Shown here one piece after another: positions 32,328 through 41,451 of a DNA stretch of 64,000 nt. Numbering within the stretch: position 1 is the first letter of the stretch; each line of letters begins with the position of its first letter. This DNA comes from Oceanobacillus sp. FSL K6-2867 (lineage in GTDB: Bacteria; Bacillota; Bacilli; Bacillales; Amphibacillaceae). The stretch lies in contig NZ_CP150144.1 of NCBI RefSeq assembly GCF_037963145.1, forward strand, positions 3,286,001 through 3,350,000, in the 5' to 3' direction. The notes under the pieces were generated by a model. The model made no database searches. It was not told the DNA's origin and saw only the letters and a list, made by a program, of their open reading frames with translations. The position numbers were made by a program, and so were the translations under genes.

Positions 32328-33842
32328 ATGAGTAACCAAAACAAAGCTTACGATGTGATTGTTGTTGGAACCGGAAATGCAGCACTTTGCTCGGCAATCG
32401 CGGCAAAAGAGAATGGTGCTGATGTACTTGTTTTAGAGCGTGGACCAAAAGAAAAACGTGGTGGAAATTCCTTTTTTACAGATGGAGCAATTCGTTTTGC
32501 CTATCAAAATAAAGATGCACTGGAACCCATATTAGATCAACTATCCGCCGAAGACTTCCAAAATATGGATCTGCCAGATTATGATACGGAAGATTATTAT
32601 AATGACATTATGAAGGTGACGGAAGAAAAGAGTACCCCTAAATTAGCTCAGCAGCTTGTTGACAAGTCGTACGATACGATCCAGTGGATGAAGCGCCAGG
32701 GAGTGCAATTTGAATTAAACGAGAATCAATCCTTTAACAATAATGGAATACAGCAATTTTGGGGAGGACTCCCGGTAAAAACACATCGTAAAGGTATCGG
32801 TCTTATTGAAGCACTAATTAATAAGGCAGGGGCATTAGGTATAGAAATTCGCTATAATACGAGAGCAATCGGGTTACAGATAGCTAACAAAAAGGTAAGC
32901 GGTATCAGCGTGATGGAAAATGGTGAGGAAAAGCAAATTCCTGCAAATTCGGTAGTGCTGGCATGCGGAGGCTTTGAAGCAAATAAAGAAAAACGAGCCA
33001 AATATTTAGGACAAGAATGGGAAAAGGCATTAGTAAGAGGGAGCGAATATAACACAGGTGATGGTTTAGATATGGCAATAGAAGCAGGAGCACAGCCATA
33101 TGGAGACTGGTCCGGCTGCCATGCGCATACGACCGATTTCCAAGCACCACGGGTTGGGGATTATGGCAAACCAGGAGATATTTATAAAAAATCTTCTTAT
33201 CCGCTTGGACTAATTGTCAATATTAAAGGAGAACGATTTGTGGATGAGGGAGCGGATTTTCGGAATTATACGTACGCAAAGTATGGAAAAGAAACGCTGC
33301 GCCAGCCAGAACAAAAAGCATTCCAATTGTTTGATGAGCAGGTTCGTCCTTTGCTGCGGGTAGAATACAATTTAGAAGAAGCAACGTGTATCAAAGCAGA
33401 TACAATTGAAGAACTTGCAGATAAAATGAATATTGATAAAGCTAGATTTATAGAAACGGTAGAAGGATATAATCAAGCGGTACAAGAAGGGGAGTATAAC
33501 CCAGCCATCAAAGATGGAAAAGGAACAAAGGGCATCACGCCCGCAAAGAGTAATTGGGCACTCCCATTTAATAAGGCGCCATATTACGCCTACCCGGTTA
33601 CATGTGGAATTACCTTCACATTCGGAGGAATTCATGTCAACGAAAATGGGGAAGCACTAGATGAAAATCAATCACCAATTCCAGGGTTATTTGCAGCAGG
33701 TGAGATGGTAGGTGGCTTATTTTATCATAACTATCCAGGAGGATCTGGATTAATGTCCGGTGCTGTATTTGGCAAGTTAGCGGGAGAGTCTGCGGCGAGT
33801 TATGTGCTTGAGCCGGTGGGTGCGACTCATAAAGAAAATTAA
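32328..33842 (+). CDS. tcuA: TcuA-like FAD-dependent tricarballylate dehydrogenase
   Basis: 504 aa flavoprotein of the fumarate reductase/succinate dehydrogenase fold. VIVVGTGNAALCSAIAAKEN binds the ADP part of FAD; ERGPKEKRGGNSFFTDGAIR, the CGGFEANKEKRAKYLG segment and the C-terminal FTFGGIHVNENG ... AGEMVGG motif agree with TcuA, which oxidises tricarballylate to cis-aconitate. TcuA normally passes electrons to the Fe-S protein TcuB, which is not present in this cluster. SD GGGAGG. Closed by a terminator at 33867. Confidence 0.87.
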   Translation: MSNQNKAYDVIVVGTGNAALCSAIAAKENGADVLVLERGPKEKRGGNSFFTDGAIRFAYQNKDALEPILDQLSAEDFQNMDLPDYDTEDYYNDIMKVTEEKSTPKLAQQLVDKSYDTIQWMKRQGVQFELNENQSFNNNGIQQFWGGLPVKTHRKGIGLIEALINKAGALGIEIRYNTRAIGLQIANKKVSGISVMENGEEKQIPANSVVLACGGFEANKEKRAKYLGQEWEKALVRGSEYNTGDGLDMAIEAGAQPYGDWSGCHAHTTDFQAPRVGDYGKPGDIYKKSSYPLGLIVNIKGERFVDEGADFRNYTYAKYGKETLRQPEQKAFQLFDEQVRPLLRVEYNLEEATCIKADTIEELADKMNIDKARFIETVEGYNQAVQEGEYNPAIKDGKGTKGITPAKSNWALPFNKAPYYAYPVTCGITFTFGGIHVNENGEALDENQSPIPGLFAAGEMVGGLFYHNYPGGSGLMSGAVFGKLAGESAASYVLEPVGATHKEN

Positions 33843-33866
33843 TAGACATGAGGCACTTTAAAGAGA

Positions 33867-33904
33867 CAAGGATCCCTGCATTCTATTGCTGGGAATCCTT
33901 GTTT
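33867..33904 (+). terminator. Terminator of tcuA
   Basis: CAAGGATCCCTGCA ... TGCTGGGAATCCTTG imperfect stem followed by TTT. Confidence 0.6.
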
Positions 33905-33945
33905 AACTAATAATCAACTGGAATCCAATTATTGAATGGAAGTAT

Positions 33946-35070
33946 TTAAAACCTATCCAATGAAAAACAACCTATATCCAATGAGCCCTTCCCATGAATA
34001 ACCATCTGGCTTAACAGCTCTCCCACACCACTGCTAAACTTAAATCCATGTCCTGAAAATCCGCAAGCAGTTATGACATTTTGATAGTTTGGAAGTCGAT
34101 CGATTATGAAGTTTCCATCTGGTGTGTTTGTATAGGTGCATACTTTTCCTTGTTTGTGCTTTAAGTCAGCAGACATATATTGGTGGATAAATTGTGTGAC
34201 ATCTTGCTCGTCTTCAGGATATGTACCAAATGCTTTTAATGTCTCTTTTGCTTGAAGAGGGTATCCTCCATCATGTCTTCCAATTTTAATGCCAGCCCCG
34301 TCAATACTTGGAAAGCCGTAGTAGATTTCATTTGCATTATCATAGGACCAAGCTGGGAATGTATGCGAATGGTATATTTCTTCCTTTGCCTCAAACCAGG
34401 AGAATGTTTTACGCACCGGTTGCAATGGCAACTCGTAGCCGAGTAAGGATAAAATCTGGTTTGTTCCCTTTCCAGCTGTTATAATGAGCTGTTTTGCTTC
34501 AATATGCTGATCAGCTAGCTCAATTGTTGTAAGATCGTTCGTTACATGCAATTGGTCTACCTGAGTATTTGTATAAAGCTTCGCACCGTGTTTTATTGCA
34601 AGCTCACGGTAGGCAGTAATAGCTTCTTCACTCATTAAAACGCCTGAATTCGTTTCGAAGCAACCAATTAGATGATCTGGCAGTTGATAACCTGGCCATC
34701 TTCTGTTTATTTCCTGTGCTGTTAAGACCTCAGCAGATAACTTATATTTTTCAACAGAATGAATGACATTTTGTAGAAAAGTAGATTCCTTAGGACCAAT
34801 ATTTAATACCCCTGTTTGATGAAAAAGCTTTCGATTTGAAGCTTGTTCAAGCTCATACCATAATTCTTGTGAACGTAATGCCAAAGGAACATAGCTATCA
34901 CCTTCCCCATAAGCATGCCGAATAATTCGAGTTTCGCCATGGTGAGACCCATTAGAATGAGGCGGATTATTGGAATCAATTAAAGCTACTGTTTTGCCAT
35001 TCTTGGCAAGATAATATCCGGCTGCCATCCCCATAGAACCAGCACCGATTATTGCAACATCGTAGATCAT
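33946..35070 (-). CDS. Monomeric sarcosine oxidase / N-methyltryptophan oxidase (SoxA/SolA-like)
   Basis: 374 aa, usual MSOX length. IIGAGSMGMAAGYYLAKNG binds FAD; HHGETRIIRHAYGEG is the MSOX/MTOX signature; KVCTYTNTPDGNFIID contains the cysteine that carries covalent FAD, and CGFSGHGFKFSSGVGE is the C-terminal flavin loop. The enzyme oxidises N-methyl amino acids to amino acid, formaldehyde and H2O2. A glutathione-independent formaldehyde-dehydrogenase-like ADH lies 6 kb away. AAAGGAGC is the SD. Confidence 0.9.
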   Translation of the reverse strand: MIYDVAIIGAGSMGMAAGYYLAKNGKTVALIDSNNPPHSNGSHHGETRIIRHAYGEGDSYVPLALRSQELWYELEQASNRKLFHQTGVLNIGPKESTFLQNVIHSVEKYKLSAEVLTAQEINRRWPGYQLPDHLIGCFETNSGVLMSEEAITAYRELAIKHGAKLYTNTQVDQLHVTNDLTTIELADQHIEAKQLIITAGKGTNQILSLLGYELPLQPVRKTFSWFEAKEEIYHSHTFPAWSYDNANEIYYGFPSIDGAGIKIGRHDGGYPLQAKETLKAFGTYPEDEQDVTQFIHQYMSADLKHKQGKVCTYTNTPDGNFIIDRLPNYQNVITACGFSGHGFKFSSGVGELLSQMVIHGKGSLDIGCFSLDRF

Positions 35071-35232
35071 GATTTGCGCTCCTTTAATTTTTATACAATT
35101 ATTTTAATCGAATATACAAAGTAGCTCAATCCAAATCTACTAAAATTAGTTTGATTGTTAAGGAGTAACATCTTATATAAATAGAAATGAGTATAATTAT
35201 TCATTTGCTATGCAACATTTTTTAAGATATTA

Positions 35233-35241
35233 TGGTATAAT
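35233..35241 (+). promoter_or_regulatory. Extended -10 promoter of the M20 gene
   Basis: TGGTATAAT (35233-35241), 37 bases before the GTG start; no clear -35. Confidence 0.5.
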
Positions 35242-35277
35242 CCATAAACGGAAGTATTTTGAATTGGAGGCAATAGT

Positions 35278-36429
35278 GTGTCACTCGTGAAAGATTTTGA
35301 AAATATAAAAGATAAACTTATTAAAATTAGTAATCAATTGTATGAAAATCCAGAGCTTGGAGATCAAGAATTTGAATCTATGAAGCTACTGGTTGAATAT
35401 TTACGTTCCCACAATTTCGAAGTGGAAACAGGCATTGTAGATCGTCCGACAGCTTTTCGGGCAGAGTTTTCCAGCGAAAAGCCAGGACCAACAGTTGCGT
35501 TTCTAGCAGAATATGACGCGCTGCCTGGAATTGGCCATGGCTGTGGTCATAATTTAATCGCAACGATGGCAGTTGGTGCTGGAGTTGTTCTTAGTAAGCA
35601 TGTACAAGAAATAGGCGGGAAGGTCGTTGTTCTTGGAACTCCTGCCGAGGAAACAAATGGAGCGAAAGTACCAATGGCTGAGCAAGGAACTTTTGATGAT
35701 ATTGATGTGGCGATGATGGTGCATCCAGCTGACGTTTCTTCTGAAAGTGGACCGATGCTGGCAATGGATGCTCTGCAATTTGATTATACTGGAAAAGCAT
35801 CCCATGCAGCTGCTTCACCTGAAGAAGGGATTAATGCGCTGGATGCTGTTATTCAATTATTTAATGGAATCAACGCATTACGAGAGCATGTTTCGTCAGA
35901 TGTACGAATGCATGGCATCATTACGGAAGGGGGCCAGGCTGCGAACGTAGTGCCGGAGAAAGCTGTCGCTCAATTTTATATTCGCGCAAATGAGCGCAAG
36001 GTTGTAGATGAGGTAGTGCAAAAGGTAAGAAATATTGCAGATGGTGCAGCATTAATGACAGGTGCATCTGTTGCAATATCAAATTATGAATTGAGCTATG
36101 ACAATATGGTCACAAATAATGTACTATCGGACGTATTTACTAAAAATCTAAAAGCGCACAGTCCGCACCCTGTCTATCCAGCTGTAGCTGCAACTGGTTC
36201 GGCCGATATGGGAAATGTCAGTCAAGTGGTACCAGCAATCCACCCATTTGTTGGAATGAATAGGCCTGGGCTTGTATTCCATACGAAAGAGTTTGCAGAT
36301 CAAACGATTACGAAAGATGGCGAGACAGCAATTGCTGATGCAGTGCTTTCTTTAGCACAAACTGGTTATGACATTATGACGGATCAAGATTTACTATCCG
36401 CCATAAAAACCGAATTTGAAAAACGATAA
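35278..36429 (+). CDS. M20-family amidohydrolase (AbgB/aminoacylase-like)
   Basis: 383 aa from GTG 35278 (GGAGGC 5 bases upstream). AEYDALPGIGHGCGHN (78-92) is the metal-binding signature of M20D amidohydrolases; AEETNGAKVPMAEQG, the HAAASPEEGINALDAVI dimerisation segment and the late GSADMGNVSQVVPAIHPF motif follow. Relatives hydrolyse p-aminobenzoyl-glutamate or N-acyl amino acids. The next gene is a YfcC-type carrier, suggesting uptake plus cleavage of an acylated amino acid or folate fragment; a terminator hairpin lies between them. Confidence 0.87.
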   Translation: MSLVKDFENIKDKLIKISNQLYENPELGDQEFESMKLLVEYLRSHNFEVETGIVDRPTAFRAEFSSEKPGPTVAFLAEYDALPGIGHGCGHNLIATMAVGAGVVLSKHVQEIGGKVVVLGTPAEETNGAKVPMAEQGTFDDIDVAMMVHPADVSSESGPMLAMDALQFDYTGKASHAAASPEEGINALDAVIQLFNGINALREHVSSDVRMHGIITEGGQAANVVPEKAVAQFYIRANERKVVDEVVQKVRNIADGAALMTGASVAISNYELSYDNMVTNNVLSDVFTKNLKAHSPHPVYPAVAATGSADMGNVSQVVPAIHPFVGMNRPGLVFHTKEFADQTITKDGETAIADAVLSLAQTGYDIMTDQDLLSAIKTEFEKR

Positions 36430-36449
36430 GTTCAGTTTTTACATGGTTA

Positions 36450-36508
36450 CAGGTAGTGAATTACCGCTTCTTAGCTGTTTGTAGCGGTTCACTACCTGTT
36501 ATTTTTTT
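36450..36508 (+). terminator. Strong terminator/attenuator between the M20 and YfcC genes
   Basis: AGGTAGTGAA(TT)ACCGCT pairs with AGCGGTTCACTACCT, followed by TTATTTTTTT. The downstream gene starts 40 bases later, so it depends on read-through or its own promoter. Confidence 0.85.
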
Positions 36509-36548
36509 ATATACAACACGTGAGAATATACAGAAGGAGAGATTTTTA

Positions 36549-37982
36549 ATGCATGACGATACGATTTCTAATGAAGGAAATCAGAAAAGAAAGAAAAGGA
36601 AATTTGAATTTCCCCATGTATTCGCATTGTTATTTGGCTTAATCATTATAACCGCTTTATTTACATATATCGTTCCAGCTGGTGAATACGAACGAGAGGT
36701 AAATGATGCAGGGAGAACAGTTGTAGTGGATGGAACGTATCAGCAGGTCGAATCAAATCCGACTAGCCCTTTTGGGATTTTAGAAGCTGTGCATAAAGGA
36801 ATGGTTAATGGAGCTGAAATCATCTTTTTCATTTTTATTGTTGGTGGAGCTTTTGGGATTTTGAATGCTACAAAAGCGATAGAAACTGGGCTTGCGAGTG
36901 TTTCAACAAAGATGGCCGGAAAAGAAATTTATCTCATACCGGTTGTTATGTTATTATTCGCCCTTGGCGGTGGAACATTTGGGATGTCAGAAGAAACAAT
37001 TCCATTTATCTTAATATTAGTTCCATTAGCAATCAAGATGGGATTCGACTCATTAGTTGGTGCAGGAATGGTTATAGTGGGATCGTGTGCGGGCTTTACA
37101 GCATCATTCATGAATCCTTTTACAATTGGTGTAGCTCAGGGAATTGCAGAGTTACCACTGTTTTCCGGGATGGGAATTCGTTTTATTATCTGGCTTATCT
37201 TTGTCGCATTTAGTATTGCATTTGTCATGATTTATGCCAAAAAAGTTAAGAAAAATCCGGAAACCAGTTTGATGTATGAGATTGACAAACGCAGAACTAT
37301 GGATGATGCTGAACATGACCCTATAACAATGCAGTTAACTCCTAGACATGCGATTATTATTGGTCTGTTATTTTTAACGATTATTGGACTTGCAATTGGG
37401 GTAACTTATTTTGACTGGTACATCATGGAAATAGCATCACTGTTCTTGCTGATGGGCGTTATCGCAGGTTTTGTTGCTAAGCTAAAGGTGAACCAGATTG
37501 CTGAATCCTTTGTAGACGGCTGTAGAGATCTTGTTGTAGGTGGATTGGTAGTCGGATTGGCTTACGGAATTTTGGTCGTATTAGAGGAAAGTAATACAAT
37601 TGATACGATTTTGTATAGTTTATCGGGCGCAATCGGTCAATTACCAACTACATTTTCTGCGATGGGAATGTATATTACACAAAGTCTCTTGAATTTTCTC
37701 GTTCCATCTGGAAGTGGACAAGCTGCATTGACAATGCCTATTATGACCCCGCTATCTGATTTGACTGGTGTAAGCAGGCAAACTGCTGTACTGGCATTTC
37801 AATTAGGTGACGGGATTTCAAATGCAATTACCCCTACATCTGGTGTTTTAATGGCATCACTGGCATTAGCAAAGATACCATGGATAAAGTGGATTAAATG
37901 GGTGTGGCCTGTTATTGCACTATCTTATATTGTTGGGGCGATTATTGTTACGATTGTGCATTTGTTTGTTTGGACGGTATAG
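36549..37982 (+). CDS. YfcC-family (DcuC/ArcD superfamily) carboxylate or amino acid carrier
   Basis: 477 aa from ATG 36549 (GAAGGAGAG upstream). About 12 membrane helices after a basic N-terminus (KRKKRKFEFPH). TYIVPAGEYEREVNDAGR, ALGGGTFGMSEETIPFI and LNFLVPSGSGQAALTMPIM are the YfcC/C4-dicarboxylate carrier signatures. Such carriers exchange basic amino acids or dicarboxylates; substrate is open. Follows the M20 amidohydrolase; together they resemble transporter-peptidase pairs. Ends before a bidirectional terminator at 38037. Confidence 0.87.
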   Translation: MHDDTISNEGNQKRKKRKFEFPHVFALLFGLIIITALFTYIVPAGEYEREVNDAGRTVVVDGTYQQVESNPTSPFGILEAVHKGMVNGAEIIFFIFIVGGAFGILNATKAIETGLASVSTKMAGKEIYLIPVVMLLFALGGGTFGMSEETIPFILILVPLAIKMGFDSLVGAGMVIVGSCAGFTASFMNPFTIGVAQGIAELPLFSGMGIRFIIWLIFVAFSIAFVMIYAKKVKKNPETSLMYEIDKRRTMDDAEHDPITMQLTPRHAIIIGLLFLTIIGLAIGVTYFDWYIMEIASLFLLMGVIAGFVAKLKVNQIAESFVDGCRDLVVGGLVVGLAYGILVVLEESNTIDTILYSLSGAIGQLPTTFSAMGMYITQSLLNFLVPSGSGQAALTMPIMTPLSDLTGVSRQTAVLAFQLGDGISNAITPTSGVLMASLALAKIPWIKWIKWVWPVIALSYIVGAIIVTIVHLFVWTV

Positions 37983-38036
37983 GGTTTGAAATGTTTAGTA
38001 AGATCCATTTTTATCTAAGTGAAAGTGGTTTTAGTA

Positions 38037-38080
38037 AGACAAAGCAGAAAAAATTTTTCTCTGCTTTGTCTTATTTTATA
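38037..38080. terminator. Bidirectional terminator
   Basis: AAGACAAAGCAGA / TCTGCTTTGTCTT 13-bp stem followed by ATTTTATA; separates convergent genes. Confidence 0.85.
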
Positions 38081-38091
38081 ATAAGAATTCA

Positions 38092-38871
38092 TTAACGCTT
38101 AGGGGCTCTATAACCAGCATTTTCGGCTTCAGCAGTTGAGCAAAACCATTGCGCTACATTTTTTGTTTGATTGTAGTATGTACTTCCAGGGACATGATAA
38201 ATTCCACTGTTACTACCTTTAATATCGCAGCTGCCTGTTTCTGCTTCCTCTGAGGAGTCACTCGTAGAGCTGCTTGATGCATGAGTTTTTGTACTTGAAT
38301 TAGAACTAGTACTATTATTATTCCCGCTTGATTTAGATTCACTAGTATTTTTATCTTGGGTATTAGCGCTGCTCGTAGTAGTTGTTTCTTTCTCCTCTAA
38401 CTTTTTCTGTAATGAAGCTTTTTCATCCTTCAGTTGTTCAATGTTCTCAGAAAGTGATTTGTTTTCTTCCTCAGTAGATTCATAATCTTCCTTTAGCTCT
38501 TTGTTTTTCTTTTGAAGTGATTCATAATCCTTTTGTAACTTTTCATGTTCATTTTCTTTAGTGGTGATTTCCTCGTTTAGTTCCATTATTGTATTTTCAA
38601 GGTCATCAAATTCTCCCTGTAAATTAGAATTACTTTTTTCTAATTCGGAAATAGTTGCTGTTAATTCCTCGTTTTTCTGTAATTCTTCATTTAGATTTTG
38701 CTGCGTGACGACCATTGGAGAATCACCTAAGGCAATACCTATAAATAGTAAAAATGCAAATACAGCTAGAATGGAGTAAACTATTTTCCTCCAGCCTTTT
38801 TTATCTTTTGATCGAAACCATAGATATCCTATCACTGCTAAAAATAGAAGTGCAATCAATGCTTCTATCAA
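38092..38871 (-). CDS. Membrane-anchored coiled-coil protein with sunset domain
   Basis: 259 aa from TTG 38871, with AAAGGAGG 7 bases upstream. Two membrane helices (about 2-18 and 31-49), a long coiled coil (about 55-165, heptads of E/K/L), a Ser/Thr/Asn-rich linker (about 168-205), and a C-terminal module [19 protein letters not shown] followed by the [18 protein letters not shown] end. That module, with two cysteines and the NSG-x-Y-H-x-P motif, is the sunset domain related to the Ada metal-binding fold, often on nucleases and extracellular proteins. The architecture suggests an extracellular stalk carrying a ligand-binding head; function unknown. Confidence 0.8.
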   Translation of the reverse strand: MIEALIALLFLAVIGYLWFRSKDKKGWRKIVYSILAVFAFLLFIGIALGDSPMVVTQQNLNEELQKNEELTATISELEKSNSNLQGEFDDLENTIMELNEEITTKENEHEKLQKDYESLQKKNKELKEDYESTEEENKSLSENIEQLKDEKASLQKKLEEKETTTTSSANTQDKNTSESKSSGNNNSTSSNSSTKTHASSSSTSDSSEEAETGSCDIKGSNSGIYHVPGSTYYNQTKNVAQWFCSTAEAENAGYRAPKR

Positions 38872-39429
38872 TCGAAACCCTCCTTTTTTAATAGATATAT
38901 AGAACTATATATTCTTTAAAAAAATTACATATAGCGCTTTATATGTAATCTTTGTTCTATCAAAATTTAATGTATAACTAAAGCATCCACATATGAAATT
39001 AGTTTTTGCTAAATTAGGTTGCTAAAAAAATGAAATATTGAGAAACGAAAGACTGGAAAATTTTATTTCTTAACTTCAGTATAGCTGTTTTTATAAAAAA
39101 AGGAATAATTAAGTAAAACTGGTAAAATGTCGTAAAATATTGCTTTTTAAATGTGAAGTAAACCCTAGGTGAAGGTATGTTAATTGATCTGCCGCTGATT
39201 GTAGGACCCAATGAACAAGTTGGTTCATCTAAGTGGCTTCGCTTTTCGAATACATTGAATTGGCTAGATTAACCTGATTTCCAAGCGTGTTAGTTGTACT
39301 GACAATCCCAGGACAAGTATCTCCCTCACTTTAACGCTAAAACTATGGTACAATAATAATAAGTGTAATTTTCAACAAATTCACTTTTTTGTAGTTAGTT
39401 TATAAATTAGAATAGGAGAGATAGTTGCA
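38872..39429. other. Divergent intergenic region with two palindromes
   Basis: 558 bases between the coiled-coil gene and the SulP gene. ATATATAG-AA-CTATATAT (38895-38912) and ATTACATATA-GCGCTT-TATATGTAAT (38924-38949, perfect 10-bp arms) lie just upstream of the minus-strand gene and may be operators. TGGTACAAT near 39346-39354 is an extended -10 for the SulP gene. The middle 300 bases show no gene or strong fold. Confidence 0.5.
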
Positions 39430-41145
39430 TTGTTTAAAGATGATCGTTTTAAAGGGTTATTTTTGACTGATTTAAAGCGTGATTTATTCGCAGGCATTAC
39501 TGTAGGTATTGTTGCAATACCACTTGGTATGGCCTTCGCTATTGCTTCAGGGGTAAAACCAGAGTATGGGCTATATACTACGGTAGTCGCGGGAATTATG
39601 GTCGCATTATTTGGTGGTTCAAGATTCCAAATTGCTGGACCTACTGGAGCGTTTATTCCTATACTGCTTGCTATTGTTTTACAATATGGCTATGAAAATC
39701 TATTAATAGCTGGATTTCTGGCTGGAATTATGCTCGTCTTTATGGGTATGTTAAAACTAGGAAACTTAATCACTTATATTCCACGTTCCCTAACAATCGG
39801 CTTTACTTCTGGTATTGCCGTCATTATTTTTAGTGGACAGATTGGAGATTTCCTTGGTCTGGAAGGTCTTGAAAAAAAACAATATTTTCATGAAAACATA
39901 ATTCAACTTGTTCAGAATATCACAACAATTAATTTGCTAAGTGTGCTAACCGCATTAATCGGATTATTCATTATTATTTTCTTACCTAAACTTTTCCCTA
40001 GAGTACCAATACTTCTAATTGCGCTTATCATACCAACGATTATAGCAATAGTTTTCTATCCAGGTAAGGTTTCAACAATTGGGAATGCGTTTGGGGGGAT
40101 TGCTCAATCATTACCAAATTTTCAAATACCAGCTGTCACTTGGGAAAAAATATTAATGCTTTGGCAACCCGCGTTCGTTATTGCGATGCTTGGTGGGATT
40201 GAATCGTTACTTTCTGCAGTTGTTTCAGATGGAATGACGGGGAAACGCCATCATTCAAATAGAGAGCTTGTCGGACAGGGGTTAGCTAATATTGTTACCC
40301 CGATTTTCGGTGGGATTCCAGCTACTGGTGCTATAGCCCGAACAGCTACAAATATAAAAAGTGGTGCTGTTAGTCCGTTTTCAGGGATTTTTCAAGGGAT
40401 ATTTGTTTTAGTGACATTGCTATTATTTGCTCCCTATGCATCCCATATCCCATTAGCAAGTATGGCGCCAATCCTGATGATTGTTGCTATTAATATGAGT
40501 GAATATAAATCATTTGCCCATATTTTAAAATTAAAGTCGAGTGACTCCCTGGTTTTGCTTACAACGTTTTTATTAACTGTATTTGTTACCCTTACAATTG
40601 CGGTACAAATAGGGCTTTTATTAGCAATGGTGTCCTTTATAAAGCGCATGAGTAAAATTTTTGAAGTGGAAAAGGTAATACCAGCTCTTAAAGATTCTAA
40701 ATCTAGAAATGAGGGAACTGTAACTATATGTCCGGAACTCTCATTTTTTACAATCTCAGGTCCTTTGTTTTTTGGTGCCGCTGATAAATTCGAATCGATT
40801 ATTACGCGATCGATTAATAAGCGTCCGACTGTTCTTATATTAAAAATGAAAGATGTGCCCATTATTGATGCTACAGCTGAAGCGAATTTAGCATCACTTG
40901 TTAAAGACTTTCATAAAATAGGCGGTACTGTATTAATCTCTAATACAAATAAAGAGGTCCGTAAAACATTAGAAATAAGTGGACTATATGAAAAAATCGG
41001 TGTGGAACATTTTTTTAATGATTCATCAGATGCAGTTGATTACGGATTACAAATCATTAATGTAAAAAAGTGTTCAAAATGTAGTAGAAGTGGAAAGTCG
41101 GCTTGTCAAGTGTTCAAATATAAAGGGAAAATTCAGTCTGGATAA
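39430..41145 (+). CDS. SulP-family anion transporter with STAS domain and cysteine tail
   Basis: 571 aa from TTG 39430 (AGGAGAG 9 bases upstream; no ATG nearby). About 12-14 membrane helices with the SulP signature AGITVGIVAIPLGMAFAIAS and FQIAGPTGAFIPI; the STAS domain (about 425-545: LILKMKDVPIIDATAEANL) is intact. Family members carry sulfate, bicarbonate or dicarboxylates with sodium or protons. The last 25 residues contain CSKCSRSGKSAC (C-x2-C-x7-C, from about residue 548), which is unusual after a STAS domain. Monocistronic. Confidence 0.88.
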   Translation: MFKDDRFKGLFLTDLKRDLFAGITVGIVAIPLGMAFAIASGVKPEYGLYTTVVAGIMVALFGGSRFQIAGPTGAFIPILLAIVLQYGYENLLIAGFLAGIMLVFMGMLKLGNLITYIPRSLTIGFTSGIAVIIFSGQIGDFLGLEGLEKKQYFHENIIQLVQNITTINLLSVLTALIGLFIIIFLPKLFPRVPILLIALIIPTIIAIVFYPGKVSTIGNAFGGIAQSLPNFQIPAVTWEKILMLWQPAFVIAMLGGIESLLSAVVSDGMTGKRHHSNRELVGQGLANIVTPIFGGIPATGAIARTATNIKSGAVSPFSGIFQGIFVLVTLLLFAPYASHIPLASMAPILMIVAINMSEYKSFAHILKLKSSDSLVLLTTFLLTVFVTLTIAVQIGLLLAMVSFIKRMSKIFEVEKVIPALKDSKSRNEGTVTICPELSFFTISGPLFFGAADKFESIITRSINKRPTVLILKMKDVPIIDATAEANLASLVKDFHKIGGTVLISNTNKEVRKTLEISGLYEKIGVEHFFNDSSDAVDYGLQIINVKKCSKCSRSGKSACQVFKYKGKIQSG

Positions 41146-41451
41146 AGACTGCAAAAAAAATAGGTTCCAATCAATTTTTAATGTCAAGGTTTCTAAAATC
41201 AATATTATCAAGGCTATTCATAGATCTGGACTACAAGAACTCCGACCGAATTTACGATAGAATTCCATTTTCCAATCTATTCGTCATTTTAAACTACACA
41301 CAGTATGAATGCGTGGTTTAATTAGCCAATAAACGGCATAAAAGCGAGCAAGCATCGTACTTTGAAATACGTAAATATAAAAACACCCAAAAGTTGGATT
41401 GTTTAATCCAACTTTTGGGTGCACAATATTTATCATTTTCCTCTCAACCTC
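41146..41451. other. Intergenic region between convergent genes with terminator
   Basis: 306 bases. The only clear structure is the strong hairpin at 41384-41421 (own entry); the rest is AT-rich and without recognisable content. Confidence 0.5.
41384..41421 (-). terminator. Strong terminator of the formaldehyde-dehydrogenase-like gene
   Basis: CACCCAAAAGTTGGATT pairs with AATCCAACTTTTGGGTG: a 17-bp perfect stem with a 4-base loop; on the minus strand TTTTTATATTT follows. Confidence 0.9.
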
